From Orthonyx spaldingii (Eukaryota; Chordata; Aves; Passeriformes; Orthonychidae), in NCBI GenBank assembly GCA_013397795.1, contig VZTJ01003846.1, forward strand, positions 444,162 through 508,161: DNA of 64,000 nucleotides. Reading direction: 5' to 3'. A model generated the notes under the pieces. It saw only the letters and a list, made by a program, of their open reading frames with translations, was not told the origin of the DNA and made no database searches. Positions 15,001 through 22,800 of the stretch are shown here, one piece after another. Each line of letters starts with the position of its first letter. The stretch's first letter is position 1. The translations under genes and the position numbers were made by a program.

Positions 15001-18000
15001 AGTGGAAACACTGAAAGTGTGATACTATGAACACTTGTATGATAAATTTCAGTAAATCTAAACTAACTCTCTTAGGCATAACTTCTTAAACTACTACAAA
15101 CATCACAGAAGTCTTCAGACCACATCTAAGGGAATGGAACCAAACACTGGTGTTTACTGCTTCTATTCTTCAGCCAGACAGGAAATTCATTGACATCCAT
15201 GATGGCCTAGAAAGTATTTAAAAGGAGAAATGCCCACACATCTTACATCTTTCATGGGATTAGAAAAACTTCTAACTATTAAAATGCTATGTGCAAAAGG
15301 AGACAAGAAATAATTTGTGAGGTTTTTTTCCTCCACAGATTTCACATAGATGAGATTATGAAATCATCTAATCTGTTTTATGCATGATAAATCACTCCCG
15401 TACTTTACAGAACAGATACTCTTATATAACCAAGCTTGATATAAAAGAGCCACTAGAAACCAAATTGTAGGCTTCTGCTCCTTTATGAAGCATAAAGGAG
15501 GCCTGGAAAATGGATTTCTCCGAACTCTCTGTGAGAATAAAGAGGTGAGGATATGGCAATAAAGCACTTAAGTGGAAAATTCACCTTATGTAGATCCTAC
15601 TTCTCCTGAGGCACTAAATAGGCTGTCACAATTCTGTAGAGCAGATATGGCAATGAAGTAAAACTAATTTAAGGAAAGTTACTTTAACCAAAAATTTTTC
15701 CTGCTGTTATGTTTGCCTTGTTAATGTTATCTGACTTCAAACCTGGGCAAACAACTATCAAAGAGCCAATGTGTAATTACAGGTTTTTCATGGCCCACAC
15801 GACTGCCAACCTCAAAGTCAGAAGAAAACACTTGTTATTAATGATGTTTATAGAAATTGATAATAATGATAATTTCATTAAAAAATTCAAATTTTCTTAT
15901 TGATCACACACAGGCAGAAATCTGTAAAGCTGCAGCCCCTACAGGTAACACCACACCATGAAACAAGCAGCATAACATTTCATTATAATATAAAAAGGCA
16001 AAAAGATAACTCTGAACATTTTGCTCAGATATTACTGAACTGTATACATAGGATGATACGAGAAAGTTGTTTTGGACTGAGAAGATAAAGAGTAGGAAAC
16101 CATTTTGATGACCAGATCATAAGGCTTACAATGCTTATACACTGCTTACAAAAATAATTTTACCATCTATGCAAAATGGAAAATATTTTTCCAGGGGAAA
16201 AATGTTCCAGATAAACATGCGATTGTTACACTCAGTGTCAAATTCTCACGGACAAAAAAAAGCTGCAGCCTTTTTATTTAACTAAGATCTCAATCCTAAA
16301 AACATCTTTGAAAGCACACTGTAGTTTATCTAGATCAATGAAGTTTCAGAAATGAATCCTCCTCAAAAACTAGAACTGATCTAGGAAATTCTGAAGAGAA
16401 AAATTAATTCAGAGTAACAAGACCAAGCAAACTAACCTCCATTTTATTTTCTCACAACTTTTTCAGAACTGGAACAGTTAGCTCCCTGTATACATAGAGT
16501 AGCAAAATCAATGTTTCCTTGGAAAGCATGCTCTAAAATTAAACTAAGCTACATCTGTACCAAACCACAATTTATAAAATACTTTAACAGCATATATGAA
16601 ACACTAATACTGCACAGCAGTGGAGTCAGGTCACAGCACAGTAACGCAACAGCAACACTGGCTTCAAGTACCCAGTTAGAGGCTTTTTTTGTTAGTCTAA
16701 GTGCAGGCTTCCGTGCTCTCACTTGTAACAATGAAATGATGGAACACTCCAACAACATGCAGGAAATCGGTTAATTTTTGTCAACACCTGGATCTTTCAA
16801 TGAATTCTTGTTTTAAAACTGGGGACATCAAAATAGTAACAGTGTACTACACTGTTAAAACCATGTATTGCAAAACCTACTTTGCTAGTCACATAATTGG
16901 TACTTTGCCTTTTTTAAATTGAACTATACTAGCTAACTTAGTCCACAAATATAAAGTCAAACTGTACTGTAAGTTATCACACTTTTATTACAATGAACAA
17001 GTATAATGATTTCTTTTCATCTGTTAATTACTTTGAACTCTACAATAAAATCTAAAAGCATTAGCCTACTATAATTTATGTTCAGGAAGTCATCTGACAT
17101 TGCATAGCTGCTATTTTTTCTACATTTCCAATATGCTTATCAAATATTTCCAGGTACTGTCAAACCTAGTTTAGTTCTTAAACAGGTATCAGCTATACTG
17201 GAGAAGTGAAACTTTTATTTTCTCCAAGATAAATCAACCTTTCAGAAGAAAAGATCAATGTCCAACCTGCATCAATTTCTCCTTATGAAATGTGGAAAGA
17301 AAAACACAGTCAGCACTTTAAGAAAAACCTGAATAAATGCATATAATAATAAGCTATCTATTCATATAAACAACCTTATTAGTGTTATCAGGTTGTTGTA
17401 CTTTAATTGCTTCAACAATTAGAAGACCACCTGGGACATCTTGTTTTGTTCCTTAGATGTTTTACCTTGCCATAGCTGCAAAATGAGAGAACAGCCTTAG
17501 GTAACACGACTTCAAGAACTATTGGCTAGCTTATCTTTCCCTGCACAAGCCAAACTCTGAACACAATATGCTCACAATTTTATGAAACAGCAACAATCAA
17601 TCTCTCTGTCAAACATCACAAAAAAAACCCATGACACTTTATTAAGTGCTTCTTTAAGAACTCAATTTCAATTAGCATTTAGTTATGCTAAAATAGTTAC
17701 TAAAATAACGGATTTTTAAACCAGAGACAACCTCAACTTACAAAAAAACCTCCCAACTCCAATAGAAGTTATCTATGCTACTGTCATCACCACCTTGGGT
17801 GGTCATTTACAGTATAGCATGTTATACAACGCAGAAACTCAGAAAATAGAAGAAAAATAATAATTCAGAGGATGAGCTTTGCTCCACGAGGACAGTGTAT
17901 TCCTCTATAAACTCACTCCAAAGTCTTTGGCCCACCTGAAAGCCTCTCCGACTTGACAGCAGCCATCATTTCAGTCACAGTCACATGGTGGTCGAAGAGC

Positions 18001-18752
18001 GACCTCCTAACTACAGACCCTTGTCCTCCTACAACTGTGAAGGCAGTTGACAGAGGGACGGAGTGTTGTCATCCTTGCCTGTGATGTGGGCAGACACGAC
18101 CTATACACAAGCCAAGCCCGGGCACTGGCATCCCCGCTGGAACATATGGCTTCTCACAGGCTTCATCAGGGCAACGAAGCTCCTGCCTGAAGCCACGGGC
18201 ACGATCCAACCCAGAGCTCTCCAACGCATCCCGCTGACTGCTGCTACCTGTGGTTCCCAGGTCAACCAACTTCTCCCCGCGGACCGGCGGCACCGGCCCC
18301 GGGCTGGATCCCGGCAAATGCCAGCCGCAGGGTATGGAAGGGGAAGGACGTGAGCTACAGACTCCAGCAAGAGATTCCCCGACTTCTCCGCGGGGAGCCT
18401 GCACAAGACACGGCCCAGAACTGCCCTCTCCCCCGCGACCCCCCCGAAGTGACCTCGCCTCCCGCTTCTGCCCTACTGCCCCTCCGGGAAGGCTCCGCAG
18501 CCCTGCCCGCAGCCGGCGGGCATCCCTGTCCGGCCACGCTCCCACCTCGCCACACCGTCCCGCCAGCCGCCGGTTCCCACCNNNNNNNNNNNNNNNNNNN
18601 NNNNNNNNNNNNNNNNCCCCCCCCACACCGCCCCGCCAGCCGCCGGTTCCCACCTGGGCCTCCGCTGTCAGGACGCAGCCGAGCACCGCCAGCAGCCGCG
18701 CTGCCAGCCGTGCCCTCGCCGCCGCGCTCCGGCTGGCACCACCGCCACTCAT
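37..18752 (-). CDS. ERO1B: ERO1B, endoplasmic reticulum oxidoreductin-1 beta (5' part of gene, spliced)
   Basis: FAD-dependent thiol oxidase of the ER lumen that re-oxidises protein disulfide isomerase. Seven full exons and part of an eighth join in phase to about 207 residues plus the exon 8 fragment; the human protein is 467, so the C-terminal half, including the inner CxxC, lies left of the window. Visible: an N-terminal signal-like segment (1-33), the DDCLCDIES segment, the outer active-site pair C94/C99 in DCHVEPC, three N-glycosylation sequons (N121, N139, N144), and the ERYTGYKG..AWRVW segment that carries FAD-contacting R, T and W in the ERO1 family. The short peptide after C99 (SKIPVGIKAG) fits ERO1B better than the paralogue ERO1A, and the flanking order ERO1B-EDARADD-LGALS8 agrees. 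All complete introns are GT-AG. Exon 8 is cut by the gap at 55-102. Confidence 0.95.
55..102. other. Assembly gap (48 N)
   Basis: An unbroken run of N that removes the first part of ERO1B exon 8. The true length is unknown. Confidence 0.99.
1312..1432 (-). CDS. ERO1B: ERO1B coding exon 7 (FAD-binding segment)
   Basis: 121 bases, DERSPDAQYVDLLLNPERYT through NSIYEENCF, ending with two bases of a Lys codon before donor GTAATT. It holds the ERYTGYKG and AWRVW motif residues that bind FAD in ERO1 structures. Confidence 0.95.
1433..3972. other. ERO1B intron 6 and the adjoining introns on the left
   Basis: AT-rich intronic sequence with no recognisable repeat or second gene. Intron 7 (103-1311) on the other side of exon 7 and intron 5 (4047-5860) are similar. 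Confidence 0.7.
3973..4046 (-). CDS. ERO1B: ERO1B coding exon 6
   Basis: 74 bases completing Ser143 and continuing NQSKEAFIDWARYDD to FCELD, ending in phase 1. The acceptor CCCCCCTCAG follows a pyrimidine tract, and the donor is GTAAAA. It includes a third sequon (NQS). Confidence 0.93.
5861..5943 (-). CDS. ERO1B: ERO1B coding exon 5
   Basis: 83 bases, starting YSKAANNSKELEDCEQ and ending with two bases of the Ser143 codon. It has acceptor CTTGCAG and donor GTATGC, two N-glycosylation sequons (NNS, NST) and a conserved cysteine in EDCEQ. Confidence 0.93.
5944..10101. other. ERO1B intron 4
   Basis: About 4.2 kb of AT-rich sequence. It has short open frames on both strands and homopolymer A/T runs (for example near 8130-8155), but no recognised gene or repeat family. 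Confidence 0.65.
10102..10143 (-). CDS. ERO1B: ERO1B coding exon 4 (42-base micro-exon)
   Basis: 42 bases, 14 residues (SKIPVGIKAGSSNK, 102-115), with a TTTTTAG acceptor and GTAAGT donor. It matches the human segment SKIPVGIKAGHSNK at all but one position and is too short to be found by open-frame length alone. Confidence 0.92.
10540..10623 (-). CDS. ERO1B: ERO1B coding exon 3 (outer active-site cysteines)
   Basis: 84 bases, residues 74-101, VNLKRPCPFW through HVEPCPE. It carries the shuttle disulfide pair C94 and C99, which passes oxidising equivalents to PDI in this family. The donor is GTATGG and both ends are phase 0. Confidence 0.95.
12110..12556 (+). mobile_element. Probable solo LTR of an avian endogenous retrovirus, ERVL-like (degenerate)
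   Basis: The 447-base block starts TGTCCTGGTTCTGGCC and ends TAAACCACAACA, so it has the TG...CA ends of an LTR with imperfect inverted termini. The start resembles the common avian LTR family that opens TGTCCTGGTTT. No flanking retroviral genes are seen, and the bases on each side (AATAA and CCTAC) do not match as a target-site duplication, which fits an old insertion. It contains an internal 20-bp-period duplication around 12331-12368. It lies antisense to ERO1B in intron 2. The family is named from memory of the termini. Confidence 0.55.
13225..13313. repeat. A/C-rich low-complexity tract
   Basis: Nearly only A and C on the plus strand, with C runs of 4, 6 and 6 (13232, 13252, 13273). In ERO1B pre-mRNA this reads as a G/U-rich segment. 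Confidence 0.7.
14040..14159 (-). CDS. ERO1B: ERO1B coding exon 2
   Basis: 120 bases, residues 34-73, from LTGVLDDCLCDIES to RDYFRYYK, phase 0 at both ends. The acceptor is CAATAG and the donor GTACAC. It contains the conserved CLC cysteines of the ERO1 N-terminus and closely resembles the human counterpart. Confidence 0.95.
14160..18653. other. ERO1B intron 1
   Basis: About 4.5 kb. It contains a 132-codon open frame on the minus strand (14429-14827) with no recognisable family, here taken as chance. The promoter-proximal 400 bases are CpG-rich and include the second gap. Confidence 0.7.
18551..18654. repeat. 31-base direct repeat flanking the gap
   Basis: Positions 18551-18581 and 18624-18654 are the same 31 bases apart from one T/C difference, with the gap between. 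The second copy reaches the last base of ERO1B exon 1, so the splice donor sequence is present twice. Confidence 0.9.
18582..18616. other. Assembly gap (35 N) in ERO1B intron 1
   Basis: A run of N that begins about 40 bases past the exon 1 donor and is flanked on both sides by the same 31-base sequence. Confidence 0.99.
18654..18752 (-). CDS. ERO1B: ERO1B coding exon 1 (signal peptide, start codon)
   Basis: 99 bases, 33 residues, beginning MSGGGAS and ending LTAEAQ, followed by donor GTGGGA. A hydrophobic stretch (LAARLLAVLGCVL) after an Arg-rich start looks like an ER signal peptide. This ATG was chosen because it has A at -3 and gives a signal peptide of normal length. The frame stays open to an upstream Met at 19046, but that would run through the CCAAT/ERSE promoter elements. 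Confidence 0.9.
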
Positions 18753-18953
18753 GCTGCTGCCGCTGCGACTGACGGAGGAAGGGGCAGCCCTCGCCTCGCC
18801 GCCGCCGGCACAGGAAGGAGAGGGACGCGCCGCGGGTCGGCGGCGGCAGCGTCTCCTCCCGGCGCGGCCGCTGCTCAGGACGGCGGGACCGGTCGGGCGG
18901 GGGCGTGGCGCTCGCCGCCGCCTGTNCCACCGCTCCCGGGCCGCCGCCGCGCG

Positions 18954-18972
18954 GCACCCCGGGAGATGTAGT
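18954..18972 (-). promoter_or_regulatory. ZNF143/THAP11-type promoter motif
   Basis: The minus strand reads ACTACATCTCCCGGGGTGC, which fits the ACTACANNTCCC...TGC pattern of ZNF143/THAP11 sites in CpG-island promoters. It is about 200 bases upstream of the ERO1B ATG. Confidence 0.6.
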
Positions 18973-18987
18973 TCCCCTCCCGGTCCC

Positions 18988-19007
18988 GGGGCCGGGGCGG
19001 GGCGGGG
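18988..19007 (+). promoter_or_regulatory. G-quadruplex-forming GC boxes
   Basis: Four runs of four G separated by 2, 1 and 1 bases on the plus strand, which is the template strand for ERO1B. The same bases give overlapping Sp1-type GGGGCGGGG boxes. Confidence 0.65.
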
Positions 19008-19016
19008 CGGCGGCGC

Positions 19017-19035
19017 CCAATCGGAGTGGACCACG
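19017..19035 (+). promoter_or_regulatory. ER stress response element (ERSE)
   Basis: CCAAT, nine bases, then CCACG: an exact match to the ERSE consensus CCAAT-N9-CCACG bound by NF-Y with ATF6 or XBP1. It lies 265 bases upstream of the ERO1B ATG. ERSEs act in either orientation, and ERO1B is known as an unfolded-protein-response gene in mammals. Confidence 0.8.
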
Positions 19036-19165
19036 CGCGCCTCCAAAACAAGTGGCGGCGGCGCGCGAGGGGGCGGTGGGGCGCGTGCGCGCGGCGGCGC
19101 GAGGGCCGCCTCGGGAGGGGCAGGTAGGCGGTGACAGCGGCTGCAGTGGATTGCGTGTGTGAAAG

Positions 19166-19335
19166 GTGCTTGTCCCAGTCCAGAGCCTCATAAACCAGTG
19201 GGGCCCAGTAAATCCCAGTATTTACCCGTTCATCCCAGTCCAACCCAGCCTAAACTGAGTCCAGGCCAGTATATCGCGGTCCATCTCGGTATAACCCAGT
19301 TCAGGCCACTCTCAACCAGTTTAGCCCAGTACCAT
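19166..19335. repeat. 10-bp-period minisatellite, left block
   Basis: The tetramer CAGT or a one-base variant recurs every 10 bases at 19196, 19206, 19216, 19226, 19236 and 19246, and again at 19267, 19277, 19287, 19297, 19307, 19317 and 19327. The unit resembles CCAGTATAAC or CCAGTCCAAC. There are about 16 degenerate copies with almost no indels. Confidence 0.9.
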
Positions 19336-19704
19336 GGAATCATAGAATACCCTGAGTTGGAAGGGACCCACAAAGATCATCAAAGTCCAACTCCCAGCCC
19401 TGCACAGCACCATCCCCAAGAGTGACACCATGTGCCCAAGAGCGTTGTCCAAACTCTTCTTGAGCTCTGTCGGACTTGGTGTGACCACTTCTCTGGGGAA
19501 CCTGTTCCAGTGCCCAGGGTGAAGAATCTTTTCCTGACATCCAACCTAAACCTCCCCTGACTCAGCTTCAGGCCATTTCCTTGAGTCCTGTCACTGGTCA
19601 TGAAGTGATCAGTTCCTGTCCCTCCACTTCCCCTTGTGAGGATATTGAAGACCACAATGAGGTCTCCCCTCAATCTTCTCTTCTTTAGACTGAACAAACC
19701 AAGT
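19336..19704 (-). mobile_element. CR1 LINE fragment (5'-truncated, 3' end at left)
   Basis: The plus strand begins GAATCATAGAATACCCTGAG and continues with the TTGGAAGGGACC and CCTGTTCCAGTGCCC landmarks, the reverse complement of an avian CR1 3' end. It stops near GACTGAACAAACCAAG. It is inserted inside the 10-bp minisatellite. Confidence 0.9.
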
Positions 19705-19830
19705 ATGTCCCATCACATCCCCATATAATCCTAGCCTAAACTTGGTCCAATCCATACAACCCAGTCCAGACCTGTACAAACCAGTTTGACCCACTATATC
19801 CCAGTGCACACCAGTATAACCCTGCAGGCT
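19705..19830. repeat. 10-bp-period minisatellite, right block
   Basis: The same 10-bp unit resumes after the CR1. CAGT or variants fall at 19752, 19762, 19772, 19782, 19792, 19802 and 19812. It degenerates past 19825. Confidence 0.85.
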
Positions 19831-22800
19831 GGGGCTGCAGCACCCCCTGCCCCACTGCTGGGGCAACTCAGGACCAGTCTTTTGTTCCCAACAGTTGAAT
19901 GTTTATCTGTAATTAATTTCCAGAATTGCAAAATGTCATATTCCTGTGAAAAACCTGAGAGTTGCACTGGTTTTAATGTGCAGGGTTGTTGAATTTAGGA
20001 TGTTATTTTCAATTCAGATGCTAGCTCAGGTTCTTCTTACACCCTTTCAGTTGGAGAATACTCCTTTACTGGAGTGTGGAGACAAGCTTTAAGTCTGAAA
20101 ATGTCTCAAAGGGATGGTGTCTAGGAATTACAGAGACCGTGAGATGAAGTAGGCAGTTGTTTATTAGTCTGGGTCCAGAGAGATGATGTAATTGCTCTTT
20201 TCTTTCCTCTCTGGAGCACAGGCAGTACAACGATAATTTGGGAACAGACAACTAAATGAGAGCCTATTCCTACTTCCAGCATCAGTGGAGCAATACATTT
20301 GCTAGATATTTGAGAAAAAAGGGCAGAACAGCTAATGTTAATGTTTACATTGCCATAGTTTGCTCTTAGTATCAGCACTCCATACTTTATCACAAATGGT
20401 TTGTACTTGTCACAAAGGAACTGTTTCTGTTCAGCAGATTAAGGTGAATTTATTGTATTTGTTTACACTTTGTACCTTTGATTCTGGAAAAAAGTTTCCA
20501 TCATGAGTATTTAGAAAAGCCCTAAAACCTTGGAAGAATCAAACACTGTCACATGCTTGGGCTACATAAAGGACTATACAAGTTCGAAGTAAACTATCAT
20601 AATTTTAAGTCATAGTGTTCACTCCGTTTTCAGTTCAGAACACTTTATTATGTTAGTTACAGAGGGTACTTTATTTCTTCATCTCTGAAGTGCTTGTATC
20701 AGGAGTCAGTTGTGGTTTAGCTTTTTACTGCCATATTAGAAGGATAAGAAATTGGCTGTAAAAAGTATATAATGGATAATTTTAAGAGGCAATAAAAATA
20801 TTCCTTGTATATGTAAGTATTATCTGCTATGACAGAGCTGAATGTAGCTTAACACAGTTTTCTAAACTCTAGGGTATTTTCAATCTTATTTTATGTTTTA
20901 GTGTAGATTTAAAATTATGAATGCTACGTTGCTAGTGGTATTAAAATGTTTAAAAACCCCCAAACATAAAAATCTTAATATAGGATTTCTTTGTGAAATC
21001 AATTTCAGGAAAGAGCTGCAGAAGAAGCAGTCTTACAAATGCAATCAAAACCCAACAGCATATTATGAAGCTGTGAGTGTCTACTAAGCCTCTTTCTTTT
21101 AAAGAAATTTGCCATGATGTTATGAAATTTTAGCAAGGACTGAGGACAAGCCTTTACTGGGAAGAGGGATAATCACAGTTTACATATTGTTGGGGTCATG
21201 AAGAGTCTGGCCTATATATTTAATTTTTTAGTGTGGCTGTCATAAGAACAAACGTGTGATTTCATAATATGCACTGCTATTACACATGTTGACAGTTTTA
21301 TTTACAAACACTAATGTTTTCTTTGTATGTAAAAGCAAAGAAAGCCTTGAACATGGGAACTAAAAACATTATTCTGTATTCTTAAATAAGAATTAAGTAA
21401 AGCACATCAGAGCCACCTCTTCCTCATCACTCTGTGATGTTCTCTAGAGTGGGCAGAGGTCTGGGTGCACCAGAGAGAGACAGTCTTTTAGTGGATGCAG
21501 CAAATCTGCAATTACCAAACTTGCCTCTGGCCTGAAACTCATCAAGTCCTGCAAGTTTTATTGTATTACCTCCATTGGTGCTTTTTAGCCAGCTCTTATT
21601 TGCCAGAATTGAGTTTATGGACTCTGGTTGTAGACAGAAATAATGGTCTACGGGCATCAACCATGTAAAAATGTATCTCAAAGATTATTATGGACTGGTT
21701 TAAGTGAACATACATGGTAAAACAAGGTGGCTTCACATTTCCCATTAGGAGAAACGTGTTGAATCCCAGCTGCTTTGTCAAATTCATGAACTAGATTTCA
21801 GTAATCTGAAATATGGATTTTTATTTTGAAACTTTTTGCCCTTGAAACTTTTGCCTCTATTTATTTTTCCAACTTAACTTCTGAATGAGGCCTTCCTAAA
21901 CTTAGGAGAGTAAACCAGAGGAATCAATATGTCAAACTTCTGTTTAAGTCTGGCAAACAGCAGCAGTGGGAGGGCAGTACCTGTTGAGCAATGGAACATC
22001 TTGTGGTAGCCTAGATTTAATGATACAGCAAGGCACAGCTGTGGGTAAGAACTTTCAGTAAACCACCAGATGTAAGTACAGAAAGCAGCCAAGTACCAGG
22101 GCACGTGGCTGTGGTCTGTCAGGCCTCCCACCCTGAAGAGCTTGTACACCCTCACCCTTGTTCTGTCCTGCTGTCATTAGGCCTGATACAAGTTATGTTT
22201 CCTTGCAAGTCATGCCTCACTGACATCTTGTTCCCACCTACTGATGTCTGCCTTAAAGGCACAACATATGCTCAAGTCTGCGGCAACGGGTGAAAATAAC
22301 TTTTGAGAAGTACCTATGGACATCTAGGAGTGTGGTCCGTAAATGGCAAAACAATATGTTGAATTCAGTATAGTGGGAAAAAAGGAAATTTTTTAATAAG
22401 AAAATGCAGCAATATTTTCACAATGATTATAAGGAAAAAAAGCAAGAAAGATAGAATGCAGTAAAAAACAAAGAATAACAAACTACAGGGAGTTTTTGTA
22501 GGTGGTGAAAAACTAATTACAAAGCTATACATCTGTATTCTCATTTCCACGTATCATGTATGTGTGTTATAGCTGGACGTTAACAAAGTGCATGGTGTAG
22601 TCTATAACAGCATGATCTCAGTGAAGAGCAGAAGTAATCTATGGAGTATTATTGTCATTCCTGTAGTACCTATAATTTTTTAAGATGGAATGCTAACATA
22701 GGAATGAGTCTGCTAGCTCGGTCAAACTTCTGAGTGTAGTGGGTGTGATGAAAATACATAATGTTGTTTAAAGAAACACCTAAGATTTGTGCATTTGCTC

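Larger units (their letters stand above)
18250..19140 (-). promoter_or_regulatory. CpG-island promoter of ERO1B
   Basis: A dense CpG and GC-rich block surrounds the ERO1B start codon and ends sharply near 19140, where AT content returns. It holds GC boxes (18988-19010), a CCAAT box, an ER stress response element and a ZNF143/THAP11-like site, all 200-290 bases upstream of the ATG. No TATA box is apparent. The transcription start cannot be fixed from sequence. Confidence 0.85.

Noticed and set aside
18753..19046. In-frame extension of ERO1B exon 1 to an upstream Met at 19046
   Set aside because: It would translate the GC boxes, CCAAT box and ERSE and would bury the signal peptide. It is open only because GC-rich DNA lacks stops.
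18069..19243. Long overlapping open frames on both strands in the ERO1B CpG island
   Set aside because: An effect of GC-rich sequence and of translating N. Only the exon at 18654-18752 is supported by homology and splicing.
21009..21072. Possible small exon with AG before and GTGAGT after, between ERO1B and EDARADD
   Set aside because: The frame ends quickly in TGA and does not resemble the EDARADD isoform A start. Splice-like ends alone are common by chance.
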